A stretch of DNA of 64,000 nucleotides, from the NCBI GenBank assembly GCA_902706235.1, contig CACSJR010000007.1, positions 1-64,000 on the forward strand. Reading direction: 5' to 3'. The translations under genes were made by a program, and so were the position numbers. Positions 56,098-64,000 of this stretch are shown piece by piece. How positions within the stretch are numbered: position 1 is the first letter of the stretch; each line of letters opens with the position of its first letter. The stretch comes from Citrobacter sp. 18056. GTDB taxonomy: Bacteria > Pseudomonadota > Gammaproteobacteria > Enterobacterales > Enterobacteriaceae. Under the pieces are notes generated by a model. That model ran no database searches and had not been told where the DNA came from. It saw nothing but the letters and a program-made list of their open reading frames with translations.

Positions 56098-57108
56098 TTA
56101 GAGGTGGGTAACGATTTCTTTAATCAGAGGTGGGCCTTTAAAAATAAACCCGGAATAGATCTGAACAAGCGTTGCACCCGCAGCCACCTTCTCACGGGCG
56201 GCCATCACCGAATCGATACCACCCACACCGATAATAGGCAACTGCCCTTTTAATTCGGCAGACAGCATTCGAATAATTTCTGTACTTTTTAGTTGTAATG
56301 GACGACCACTTAAACCGCCGGTTTCATCACAGTGTTTCATTCCCTGAACGAGGGAACGATCGAGTGTGGTATTGGTCGCAATAACACCATCGATATTATG
56401 GCGAACTAAACTGTCGGCCACCTGGATCAATTCTTCAGGCGAAAGATCCGGGGCGATCTTAACCGCCACTGGAACATATTTGTGGTGAACAGATTGCAGT
56501 TCGTTTTGCTTATTTTTAATCGCTGACAGTAAATCATCCAGCGCTTCACCATATTGCAGCGTACGCAGACCCGGGGTATTCGGCGACGAAATATTGACCG
56601 CGATATAGCCGGCATAAGCATAGACTTTTTCCATACAAATCAGATAGTCATCTTTACCCTGCTCAACTAGCGTGTCTTTATTTTTGCCGATATTAATACC
56701 GAGGATCCCGTCGAAATGGGATTTTTTAACGTTCTCAACCAGGTTATCAACGCCAAGGTTATTAAAGCCCATGCGGTTGATCAGACCTTCGGCGTCGACC
56801 AGACGGAAGATCCTTGGTTTGTCGTTCCCTGGCTGTGGACGCGGTGTGACGGTACCGACTTCAATCGAGCCGAAGCCCATCGCGCCGAGTGCATCAATGC
56901 ACTCCCCGTTCTTATCAAGTCCGGCGGCTAAACCCAGCGGGTTTTTAAACGTCAGCCCCATGCAGGTGACCGGTTTTGATGGCACTTTCTGGCGCACAAG
57001 CGCTTCGAATGGTGTGCCTGTTACACGGCGTAATTGTTGAAACGTGACTTCATGAGCGCGCTCAGGGTCGAGCTGGAAAAGGGCTTTACGAACGAAGGGG
57101 TAGTACAT
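56098..57108 (-). CDS. pyrD: PyrD, dihydroorotate dehydrogenase (quinone), class 2
   Basis: 336 aa. The fourth step of pyrimidine synthesis, oxidising dihydroorotate to orotate with FMN and quinone. The N-terminal helices ([20 protein letters not shown]) anchor it to the membrane. FMN-binding blocks are [16 protein letters not shown] and [18 protein letters not shown], and the base Ser lies in [10 protein letters not shown]. Expression signals upstream are described separately. Confidence 0.97.
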   Translation of the reverse strand: MYYPFVRKALFQLDPERAHEVTFQQLRRVTGTPFEALVRQKVPSKPVTCMGLTFKNPLGLAAGLDKNGECIDALGAMGFGSIEVGTVTPRPQPGNDKPRIFRLVDAEGLINRMGFNNLGVDNLVENVKKSHFDGILGINIGKNKDTLVEQGKDDYLICMEKVYAYAGYIAVNISSPNTPGLRTLQYGEALDDLLSAIKNKQNELQSVHHKYVPVAVKIAPDLSPEELIQVADSLVRHNIDGVIATNTTLDRSLVQGMKHCDETGGLSGRPLQLKSTEIIRMLSAELKGQLPIIGVGGIDSVMAAREKVAAGATLVQIYSGFIFKGPPLIKEIVTHL

Positions 57109-57122
57109 GAACTCTCCTGGAT

Positions 57123-57142
57123 TCCCGGTAGCAAACCGGGGG
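57123..57142 (-). promoter_or_regulatory. pyrD leader hairpin (start-site-switch control)
   Basis: On the minus strand CCCCCGGTTTGCTACCGGGA lies just before the pyrD ribosome-binding site (CAGGAG). In E. coli and Salmonella, transcripts that start on a C of this run when CTP is high can form the hairpin and hide the ribosome-binding site. The C-run, hairpin and a CATAAT -10-like hexamer are all present here. Confidence 0.8.
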
Positions 57143-57203
57143 CGTATTATGTTCGATCCGCCGCCGAAAGGGAATTGACCTGTCGCAAAAAATGCCGCAA
57201 TAA

Positions 57204-57219
57204 GCGCAAACGTTTACTT
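57204..57219. promoter_or_regulatory. PurR-type operator upstream of pyrD
   Basis: GCGCAAACGTTTACTT fits the 16-base PurR consensus ANGCAANCGNTTNCNT except at the first base. It is 96 bases before the pyrD ATG. E. coli pyrD is repressed by PurR. Confidence 0.8.
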
Positions 57220-57325
57220 ACTTGCAGTTTTTGGCAATCCAGTGCCAGAAAAATCATTTAGCGAACGCCCCTGCCTCTGACACACTCCAGACAAATGTTA
57301 TCAATGTTAGATAAATGAAAATATT

Positions 57326-57454
57326 TATACCCGAAATAATTCAAGTTGCAGGAAGGCGGCAAAAGAACGAATCCCCAGGAGCTTACTTGAGTAAGTGACT
57401 GGGGTGAGAGAGTGCCGCCAACGAACCTGCAGCTTGAAGTATGACAGGGATATA
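57326..57454. repeat. ERIC element upstream of ssuE
   Basis: It starts TATACCC, has the ERIC core GAATCCCCAGGAGCTTAC ... GTAAGTGACTGGGGTGA and ends CAGCTTGAAGTATGACAGGG with ATATA. It ends 10 bases before the ssuE ATG, so it forms nearly the whole leader and abuts the ribosome-binding site AAGGAGAGG. Confidence 0.93.
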
Positions 57455-57464
57455 AGGAGAGGTT

Positions 57465-58040
57465 ATGCGTGTCATTACACTAGCGGGAAGCCCGCGTTTT
57501 CCTTCACGTTCCAGCGCGCTGCTGGAGTATGCCAGAGAGACCCTCTCCCGGGTGGACGTCGAAGTATGTCACTGGCATTTGCAGAATTTCGAACCGGAAG
57601 ATTTGCTTTATGCGCGCTTTGACAGCCCTGCTCTGCTGGCGCTTATTGAACAACTGGCGCAGGCAGACGGCCTGATTGTCGCCACCCCGGTTTATAAAGC
57701 CTCTTTTTCTGGCGCGTTAAAAACGCTGCTGGACCTGTTACCGGAACGCGCGCTGGAAGGCAAAGTGGTTCTGCCATTGGCCACCGGCGGCACCGTGGCA
57801 CACATGCTGGCGGTGGATTACGCCCTGAAACCCGTACTCAACGCCCTGAAAGCACAGGAAATACTGCACGGCGTTTTCGCCGATGACAGCCAGGTTCAAG
57901 ATTATCAGCACAAACCGCAGTTCAGCCCAAACCTGCAAAAACGCCTCGATAGTGCGCTGGAAACCTTCTGGCAAGCGCTGCACCGCCGCGACATCCGCGT
58001 TCCGGCCTTCCATCTTCCGCAAGGAGTCGCCCATGTTTAA
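57465..58040 (+). CDS. ssuE: SsuE, NADPH-dependent FMN reductase
   Basis: 191 aa. It supplies reduced FMN to the SsuD monooxygenase for sulfonate use. The flavodoxin-like fold begins [17 protein letters not shown], and [25 protein letters not shown] is the FMN-binding block, including the extra Tyr typical of SsuE. First gene of the ssuEADCB operon. Its stop overlaps the ssuA start by eight bases. Confidence 0.96.
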   Translation: MRVITLAGSPRFPSRSSALLEYARETLSRVDVEVCHWHLQNFEPEDLLYARFDSPALLALIEQLAQADGLIVATPVYKASFSGALKTLLDLLPERALEGKVVLPLATGGTVAHMLAVDYALKPVLNALKAQEILHGVFADDSQVQDYQHKPQFSPNLQKRLDSALETFWQALHRRDIRVPAFHLPQGVAHV

Positions 58041-59022
58041 TCTGTTTCGCCCACGTATTCGCAGCCTGGCGCTGACCGGGCTGCTGACCCTTTCAGCATG
58101 GAGCCACGCGGCAGAACCTGCCCCGGACGCACTGCGCATCGGCTACCAGAAAGGCAGCATCAGCATGGTGCTGGCGAAAAGCCACCAGCTTCTGGAAAAG
58201 CGCTACCCGAACACCAAATTCTCTTGGGTGGAATTTCCTGCAGGCCCGCAAATGCTCGAAGCGCTAAACGTGGGCAGTATTGATTTGGGCAGCACCGGCG
58301 ACATTCCGCCTATTTTCGCGCAGGCCGCAGGGGCAGATTTAGTGTATGTCGGCGTCGAACCGCCGAAGCCGAAAGCGGAAGTGATTCTGGTGCCGGAAAA
58401 CAGCCCGATCAAAACCGTGGCCGATTTGAAAGGCCATAAAGTGGCATTACAGAAAGGCTCCAGTTCACACAACCTCTTGCTGCGTGCATTACAGCAGGCG
58501 GGCCTGAAATTTACGGATATTCAACCCATCTGGCTGACTCCCGCCGATGCTCGCGCGGCATTCCAGCAAGGGGACGTAGACGCCTGGACCATTTGGGACC
58601 CGTACTATTCCGCCGCGTTATTACATGGCGGCGTGCGAGTCCTGGCTGACGGCAGCGAGTTGAAACAAACCGGCTCCTTCTATTTAGCCTCGCGCCCTTA
58701 CGCTGAGAAAAACGGTGCCTTTATAGAAGGCGTTCTCGACTCCTTTAGTCAGGCCGATGCGCTAACGATTAGCCAGCGTCAGCAAAGCACCGAGCTGCTG
58801 GCGAAAACAATGGGCCTGCCGGAAGCGGTGATTACCAGCTATCTCAATCATCGCCCACCGACCGCCATCGGCCCGGTCAGCGAAGAGACCGCTCGTCGCC
58901 AGCAGGACACCGCCGATCTGTTTTATGAAAATCACCTGGTGCCGAAAAAAGTCGACATCAAAAGCCGTATTTGGCAGCCCACTTCTCAGCCTTCAGCAGC
59001 CCAACAAGGAGCTAAATCATGA
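58033..59022 (+). CDS. ssuA: SsuA, aliphatic sulfonate-binding periplasmic protein
   Basis: 329 aa (319 in E. coli). A signal peptide (about 1-27, ending SHAA) precedes a solute-binding fold. Conserved blocks are [36 protein letters not shown] and [15 protein letters not shown] (read in parts). The ATG at 58033 has AAGGAG upstream and overlaps ssuE. The N-terminus differs from E. coli by about ten residues ([11 protein letters not shown]). Confidence 0.95.
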   Translation: MFNLFRPRIRSLALTGLLTLSAWSHAAEPAPDALRIGYQKGSISMVLAKSHQLLEKRYPNTKFSWVEFPAGPQMLEALNVGSIDLGSTGDIPPIFAQAAGADLVYVGVEPPKPKAEVILVPENSPIKTVADLKGHKVALQKGSSSHNLLLRALQQAGLKFTDIQPIWLTPADARAAFQQGDVDAWTIWDPYYSAALLHGGVRVLADGSELKQTGSFYLASRPYAEKNGAFIEGVLDSFSQADALTISQRQQSTELLAKTMGLPEAVITSYLNHRPPTAIGPVSEETARRQQDTADLFYENHLVPKKVDIKSRIWQPTSQPSAAQQGAKS

Positions 59023-60164
59023 GCCTGAATATGTTCTGGTTTTTACCGACGCACGGCGACGGCCACTATCTTGGCAGTGACGATAACGCTCGTCCGGTCG
59101 ATCACAGTTATCTCCAGCAGATAGCCCAGACCGCAGATCGGCTCGGTTTCACCGGCGTGCTGATCCCGACCGGTCGCTCCTGTGAAGATGCCTGGCTGGT
59201 TGCGGCGTCGATGATCCCGGTAACGCAACGGCTCAAATTCCTGGTGGCGCTGCGCCCAAGCGTGATTTCGCCTACCGTCGCTGCCCGCCAGGCCGCGACG
59301 CTGGACAGATTATCCAATGGACGCGCGTTGTTTAACCTGGTAACCGGCAGCGATCCACAGGAATTAGCGGCCGACGGTGTTTTCCTCGATCACACTGAAC
59401 GCTATGAAGCCTCTGCAGAATTTACTCATATCTGGCGACGCCTGCTGGAAGGCGAAACCGTCGATTTTGACGGCAAATACCAGAAAGTACGGGGTGCAAA
59501 ACTACTGTTTCCTCCGGTTCAGCAGCCACGTCCTCCGCTCTATTTTGGCGGCTCCTCGGACGTGGCGCAGGATCTGGCAGCCGAACAGGTTGACCTGTAT
59601 CTGACCTGGGGCGAACCGCCCGCACAGGTAAAAGAAAAGATAGCCCAGGTCCGCGCGAAGGCCGCTAAACACGGACGCAAAGTGCGCTTTGGTATTCGTC
59701 TGCACGTGATTGTGCGAGAAACCACTGCCGAAGCCTGGGAGGCTGCGAACCGGCTCATTTCCCGCCTCGATGATGACACCATCGCCAAAGCGCAGGCGGC
59801 ATTCGCCCGCACCGATTCCGTTGGCCAGCAGCGGATGGCCGCTCTGCACGGTGGACAGCGTGACAAGCTCGAAATCAGTCCTAACCTGTGGGCGGGCGTA
59901 GGTCTGGTTCGCGGCGGCGCGGGTACGGCGCTGGTAGGCGATGGCCCAACCGTGGCGGCGCGTATTAATGAATATGCGGCGCTGGGCATCGACAGCTTTG
60001 TACTTTCCGGATATCCGCATCTGGAAGAGGCTTACAAAGTCGGTGAGCTCCTGTTCCCACATTTGGATGTCGCCATCCCGGAAATCCCTCAGCCGCCTGC
60101 GTTGCAAGTGCAGGGCGAAGCCGTCGCCAACGAATTTTTACCGCGCAACGTCGCGCAGAGTTAA
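59019..60164 (+). CDS. ssuD: SsuD, FMNH2-dependent alkanesulfonate monooxygenase
   Basis: 381 aa, the E. coli length. It cleaves C1-C10 alkanesulfonates to aldehyde and sulfite with oxygen and reduced FMN from SsuE. It has the bacterial luciferase-like barrel ([18 protein letters not shown] and [17 protein letters not shown]). Its ATG overlaps the ssuA stop by four bases, indicating translational coupling. Confidence 0.97.
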   Translation: MSLNMFWFLPTHGDGHYLGSDDNARPVDHSYLQQIAQTADRLGFTGVLIPTGRSCEDAWLVAASMIPVTQRLKFLVALRPSVISPTVAARQAATLDRLSNGRALFNLVTGSDPQELAADGVFLDHTERYEASAEFTHIWRRLLEGETVDFDGKYQKVRGAKLLFPPVQQPRPPLYFGGSSDVAQDLAAEQVDLYLTWGEPPAQVKEKIAQVRAKAAKHGRKVRFGIRLHVIVRETTAEAWEAANRLISRLDDDTIAKAQAAFARTDSVGQQRMAALHGGQRDKLEISPNLWAGVGLVRGGAGTALVGDGPTVAARINEYAALGIDSFVLSGYPHLEEAYKVGELLFPHLDVAIPEIPQPPALQVQGEAVANEFLPRNVAQS

Positions 60165-60173
60165 GGAGTGTCT

Positions 60174-60965
60174 ATGGCAACGCCTGCAAATAAGTGGTTG
60201 CTCCGCGTTGCCCCCTGGCTGCTGCCGGTGGGCATCGTCATCCTCTGGCAAATCGCCTCGGTAACAGGCTGGCTTTCGACCCGCATTCTGCCGTCGCCCG
60301 AAGGCGTCGTTGAAGCGTTCTGGTCACTTTCAGCCAGCGGCGAACTGTGGCAACACCTGGCGATCAGCTCGTGGCGGGCATTGGTTGGTTTCTCTATCGG
60401 CGGTTCGATTGGCTTGCTTCTCGGGCTTATCAGCGGGTTGTCGCGCTGGGGAGAACGCCTGCTCGATACGTCGATCCAAATGCTGCGCAATGTGCCGCAT
60501 CTGGCGCTGATCCCGCTGGTTATTCTGTGGTTTGGCATCGATGAAAGCGCCAAGATTTTCCTCGTTGCCCTCGGCACGCTGTTCCCGATTTATATCAATA
60601 CCTGGCATGGGATCCGCAATATTGACCAGGGGCTGGTTGAGATGGCGCGCAGCTACGGATTATCCGGCCCGGCGCTGTTCTGGCACGTTATTCTGCCCGG
60701 CGCCCTGCCCTCGATTATGGTCGGCGTGCGCTTTGCGTTGGGCCTGATGTGGCTGACGCTGATTGTTGCGGAGACGATTTCCGCCAATGCCGGGATTGGC
60801 TATCTGGCGATGAACGCCCGCGAATTCCTGCAAACCGACGTCGTCGTGGTCGCCATTATTCTTTATGCCCTGCTGGGTAAACTGGCGGATGTCAGCGCAC
60901 AAATGCTGGAACGCGTCTGGCTGCGCTGGAATCCGGCTTACCAATTGAAGGAGGCTTCCGTATGA
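60174..60965 (+). CDS. ssuC: SsuC, sulfonate ABC transporter permease
   Basis: 263 aa. Inner-membrane permease with about six hydrophobic segments and the BPD/EAA motif region ([26 protein letters not shown]). The ATG at 60174 gives the E. coli start [10 protein letters not shown]; a GTG two codons earlier is possible. GGAG lies upstream. The stop overlaps ssuB by four bases. Confidence 0.96.
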   Translation: MATPANKWLLRVAPWLLPVGIVILWQIASVTGWLSTRILPSPEGVVEAFWSLSASGELWQHLAISSWRALVGFSIGGSIGLLLGLISGLSRWGERLLDTSIQMLRNVPHLALIPLVILWFGIDESAKIFLVALGTLFPIYINTWHGIRNIDQGLVEMARSYGLSGPALFWHVILPGALPSIMVGVRFALGLMWLTLIVAETISANAGIGYLAMNAREFLQTDVVVVAIILYALLGKLADVSAQMLERVWLRWNPAYQLKEASV

Positions 60966-61741
60966 ATACGGCTCGTCTGAATCCAGGCATCCCGCTGTTG
61001 CTGAACAATATTGGTAAACGCTACGGCAATAATACGGTGCTCAATGAACTCGATCTTCACATTCCGGCCGGACAGTTTGTGGCGGTGGTCGGGCGCAGTG
61101 GCGGTGGGAAAAGTACGCTCCTGCGCTTGCTTGCCGGGCTGGAAAAGCCCAATGCGGGAGAGCTGCTGGCGGGCAACGGTCCACTGGCCGCCAGTCAGCA
61201 AGAGACGCGCATGATGTTTCAGGATGCACGACTGCTGCCCTGGAAAACGGTTATCGACAACGTCGGTTTGGGGCTGAAAGGAAAATGGCGTGACGCGGCG
61301 CTGGATGCACTCGCAGCCGTGGGTCTGGAAAACCGCGCCGGGGAGTGGCCGGCAGCCCTTTCCGGCGGACAAAAGCAGCGCGTGGCCCTGGCGCGGGCGT
61401 TGATTCATCGCCCTGGCTTATTGCTACTGGATGAGCCGCTCGGTGCGCTGGATGCGCTGACTCGTCTGGAAATGCAGGATTTAATTGAGTCGCTGTGGCT
61501 GTCGCAAGGGTTCACCGTGTTGTTGGTAACGCACGATGTGAGCGAAGCCGTGGCAATGGCCGACCGGGTGCTGCTGATTGAAGACGGAAAAATTGGGCTG
61601 GATTTGACGGTTGATCTCCCGCGCCCACGTCGGAAAGGGTCTGTGCGTTTGGCGGAGCTGGAAGCGGAAGTGCTGAACCGGGTGTTGAAACGCGGAGGAT
61701 CGGAGCAACAAATTAAAAGGTGGGCTTCGGCGAATGCCTGA
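60962..61741 (+). CDS. ssuB: SsuB, sulfonate ABC transporter ATPase
   Basis: 259 aa (255 in E. coli). Walker [13 protein letters not shown], signature [15 protein letters not shown], Walker [13 protein letters not shown] and the H-loop VTHDVSEA are all present. The last gene of ssuEADCB, overlapping ssuC by four bases. A REP-like hairpin with a T-run follows. Confidence 0.96.
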   Translation: MNTARLNPGIPLLLNNIGKRYGNNTVLNELDLHIPAGQFVAVVGRSGGGKSTLLRLLAGLEKPNAGELLAGNGPLAASQQETRMMFQDARLLPWKTVIDNVGLGLKGKWRDAALDALAAVGLENRAGEWPAALSGGQKQRVALARALIHRPGLLLLDEPLGALDALTRLEMQDLIESLWLSQGFTVLLVTHDVSEAVAMADRVLLIEDGKIGLDLTVDLPRPRRKGSVRLAELEAEVLNRVLKRGGSEQQIKRWASANA

Positions 61742-61767
61742 TGCCCACCCCGTGAGAACAAAACAAT

Positions 61768-61806
61768 GTAGGCCCGGTAAGCGCTAGCGCCACCGGGCAT
61801 TTTTTT
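61768..61806. repeat. REP-like hairpin acting as terminator between ssuB and pepN
   Basis: GTAGGCCCGGTAAGCGC - TAGCGCCACCGGGC and then ATTTTTT. A REP unit whose end is followed by a T-run, between convergent genes; it may stop ssuB transcription. Confidence 0.75.
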
Positions 61807-64000
61807 ACGCTAACGCTTTGGTGATTTTCTCGAACAGATCGCCGGACAAATTCTCGAGACCTTTCAACTGTTCCAGCGCAGCACGCATTTTTTCCTGACG
61901 CGCTGCATCGTAACGTTTCAGACGGATCAACGGCTCAATCAGACGCGACGCCACCTGCGGGTTACGGCTGTTCAACTCGATCAGCATTTCGGCCAGGAAC
62001 CGGTAGCCGCTGCCGTCTTCCGCATGGAACGCTGCCGGGTTGCTCATTGCAAAAGCACCAATCAGTGAACGGATACGGTTCGGGTTGCTCAGGGTAAACG
62101 AACGGTGTTTCAGCAGGTTGCGCACGGTTTCCAGTACGTTATCAGCCGGGCTGGTGGACTGCAGAATGAACCATTTGTCCATGACCAGACCATCGTGATG
62201 CCATTTGTCGTCATATTCCTGCATCAGCGCGTCACGGCATGGCAACTGTGCAGCTACTGCCGCCGCCAACGCCGCCAGAGCATCGGTCATGTTGTCAGCG
62301 TGATGATACTGATGGCTCACCAGCTTATCAGCCAGCTCCGCATCACCAAACGCCAGGTAACGCAGACAGGTGTTACGCAGCGAACGCTTGCCGATGTCGG
62401 CGTGCTCTACGCGATAAGCATCGAGTTTATTAAAGTTGTAGACCGCGAGGAACTCGTCTGCCAGCTCTTTCGCCAGCGTACGGGTCAACGCTTCGCGCAC
62501 CGTCGCAATGGCAACGGGATCGATGATTTCGAACAGTTCGGCAATTTCATTCACCGACGGCAGCGTGAGGATTTCTGCGGCCAGCGCCGGATCAATGTTC
62601 TCATCCAGCAAAATTGCACGGAACGCATCTGCCACATGCACCGGCAGAGACAGCGGCTGACGCTGCTGATGACGGTTCACGTTCAGTTTGATGTAAGTCG
62701 CAAGCAGGCTCTGCGCCGCATCCCAACGAGAGAAATCGTTACGCGCGTGACGCATCAGGAACGTTAGCTGCTGATCGCTCCATTTATATTCCAGTTTCAC
62801 CGGCGCGGAGAACTCACGCAACAGCGACGGCACCGGCTGGAAGTAGACGTTATCAAAGATGAACGTCTGCTCGGCCTGGGTCACGTTCAGCACGTTATGC
62901 ACCGGGTGACCGCCCTTCTGCAGCGGGATCACGTTGCCTTCGTTGTCATACAGTTCAATGTCGAACGGAATATGCAGCGGCAGCTTTTCCTGCTGTTCGG
63001 AGGTTGGCGGCGTATGCTGTTTGATGGTCAGCGTGTACTGCTCCGTTTCCGGGTTGTAGTCGTCATGCACGGTCACCACCGGCGTACCGGACTGGCTGTA
63101 CCAGCGGCGGAAATGCGAGAGATCGACGTTGGACGCATCTTCCATCGCCTGCACAAAATCGTCACAGGTGGCCGCGCTGCCATCGTGGCGCTCAAAGTAA
63201 AGTTGCATCCCTTTCTGGAAATTCGCTTCGCCGAGCAACGTGTGCAGCATACGGATCACTTCTGAACCCTTTTCGTATACGGTCAGGGTGTAGAAGTTGT
63301 TCATCTCGATGACCATATCCGGGCGGATCGGGTGCGCCATTGGGCTGGCATCTTCGGCGAACTGCATCCCGCGCATGGTACGAACGTTACTGATGCGGTT
63401 TACCGCACGTGAGCCGAGATCTGAGCTGAACTCCTGATCGCGGAACACCGTTAAGCCTTCTTTCAGGCTCAACTGGAACCAGTCGCGGCAGGTCACGCGG
63501 TTACCGGTCCAGTTGTGGAAGTATTCATGGCCGATAACACGTTCGATATCGAGATAATCTTTATCGGTGGCGGTATCAGTGCGCGCCAGAACGTATTTAG
63601 AGTTAAAGACGTTCAGGCCTTTGTTTTCCATTGCGCCCATGTTGAAGAAGTCGACGGCGACAATCATATAGATGTCGAGATCGTATTCGAGGCCGAAACG
63701 GTCTTCATCCCACTTCATGGAGTTTTGCAGCGAGGTCATCGCCCACGGCGCGCGATCCAGATTGCCACGATCGACGAACAGTTCCAGTGCCACTTCACGA
63801 CCCGAACGGGTGATGTATTTGTCGCGCAGTACGTCGAAATCACCGGCCACTAACGCAAACAGGTAGCACGGTTTTGGGAACGGATCCTGCCACTGTACCC
63901 AGTGACGGCCGTTTTCCAGCTCGCCCTGTGCAACGCGGTTGCCGTTGGAGAGCAGGTATGGATATTTGGTTTTATCCGCGATGATTTTGGTGGTAAAACG
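61805..64000 (-). CDS. pepN: PepN, aminopeptidase N (partial, N-terminus outside window)
   Basis: The last 731 residues of an 870-residue M1 family zinc aminopeptidase; the frame is open through base 64000, where the codon reads Arg ([20 protein letters not shown]). The substrate motif GAMEN ([12 protein letters not shown]) and the zinc motif HEYFHNW with the downstream Glu of [20 protein letters not shown] (read in part) are present. PepN removes N-terminal residues from peptides in the cytoplasm. Its neighbour ssuB is convergent, as in E. coli. Confidence 0.98.
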   Translation of the reverse strand, partial: RFTTKIIADKTKYPYLLSNGNRVAQGELENGRHWVQWQDPFPKPCYLFALVAGDFDVLRDKYITRSGREVALELFVDRGNLDRAPWAMTSLQNSMKWDEDRFGLEYDLDIYMIVAVDFFNMGAMENKGLNVFNSKYVLARTDTATDKDYLDIERVIGHEYFHNWTGNRVTCRDWFQLSLKEGLTVFRDQEFSSDLGSRAVNRISNVRTMRGMQFAEDASPMAHPIRPDMVIEMNNFYTLTVYEKGSEVIRMLHTLLGEANFQKGMQLYFERHDGSAATCDDFVQAMEDASNVDLSHFRRWYSQSGTPVVTVHDDYNPETEQYTLTIKQHTPPTSEQQEKLPLHIPFDIELYDNEGNVIPLQKGGHPVHNVLNVTQAEQTFIFDNVYFQPVPSLLREFSAPVKLEYKWSDQQLTFLMRHARNDFSRWDAAQSLLATYIKLNVNRHQQRQPLSLPVHVADAFRAILLDENIDPALAAEILTLPSVNEIAELFEIIDPVAIATVREALTRTLAKELADEFLAVYNFNKLDAYRVEHADIGKRSLRNTCLRYLAFGDAELADKLVSHQYHHADNMTDALAALAAAVAAQLPCRDALMQEYDDKWHHDGLVMDKWFILQSTSPADNVLETVRNLLKHRSFTLSNPNRIRSLIGAFAMSNPAAFHAEDGSGYRFLAEMLIELNSRNPQVASRLIEPLIRLKRYDAARQEKMRAALEQLKGLENLSGDLFEKITKALA

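Noticed and set aside
1-64000. CRISPR array
   Set aside because: No series of regularly spaced identical 24-37 base repeats was seen; the only tandem repeats (147 bp and 33 bp) are coding.
1-64000. matS sites for MatP
   Set aside because: No sequence fitting GTGAC-RNY-GTCAC was noticed by eye; a pattern search would be needed to be certain.

Overview
This window is a chromosomal segment of an Enterobacteriaceae bacterium. Gene order and protein similarity point to the Enterobacter/Citrobacter/Lelliottia/Leclercia group rather than E. coli K-12 itself, and I cannot fix the genus by reading alone. Most of it is the conserved E. coli-type block phoH-efeBOU-putP-putA-rutR ... wrbA-agp ... tRNA-Ser-yccA-tusE-yccX-rlmI-hspQ-yccU-yccT-mgsA-helD-yccF-yccS-sxy-sulA-ompA-matP-ycbZ-fabA-rmf-pqiCBA-uup-rlmKL-ycbX-zapC-pyrD-ssuEADCB-pepN. 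The accessory material sits between these blocks.

Layout. 1-2.8 kb: the end of a peptide-type ABC transporter operon followed by a Rid-family protein, a SelA-like PLP enzyme and an IclR regulator. This looks like a catabolic operon of unknown substrate. 2.9-7.5 kb: phoH and the ferrous iron/deferrochelatase operon efeUOB (efeU intact) with a Fur-box-like site. 7.7-9.5 kb: an inserted NupC-type nucleoside transporter and a small lipoprotein. 9.5-15.4 kb: the divergent putP/putA proline locus with five GTTGCA operator motifs. 15.5-17.8 kb: an LprI-like protein, rutR in a likely operon with a DMT exporter (the rut operon is absent from its usual place), and the small KGG protein YmdF. 18.1-20.1 kb: a YadA-type trimeric autotransporter with 49-residue tandem repeats, plus a small exported protein. 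20.5-22.8 kb: wrbA, yccJ, agp, preceded by an ERIC repeat.

22.9-27.8 kb is the most variable part. It holds an HxlR regulator with an SDR oxidoreductase, a remnant of a potassium channel, a DUF1508 protein, an exported protein built of 11-residue repeats, an internally deleted IS903-like element, an orphan two-domain fimbrial adhesin, and tRNA-Ser(UGA). It occupies the place where E. coli K-12 carries hya/app/tor/cbp genes. 28-31.9 kb: an orphan OppA-type binding protein, yccA, tusE, yccX and two degraded genes. From 32 kb to the end nearly everything is core: RNA methylation (rlmI, rlmKL), stress and cell division (hspQ, sulA, matP, zapC, rmf), the envelope (ompA, pqiABC, yccS, yccF), lipid synthesis (fabA), pyrimidine synthesis (pyrD), sulfonate use (ssuEADCB, with a second ERIC just before ssuE) and peptidase N (cut by the window end).

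Regulatory sites that can be read directly include a LexA box at sulA, FadR- and FabR-type sites at fabA, a PurR-type site and leader hairpin at pyrD, a Fur-type box at efeU, a Pho-box-like site at phoH, and the put operators. Names and family assignments come from recognising sequences by eye; no database search was run.
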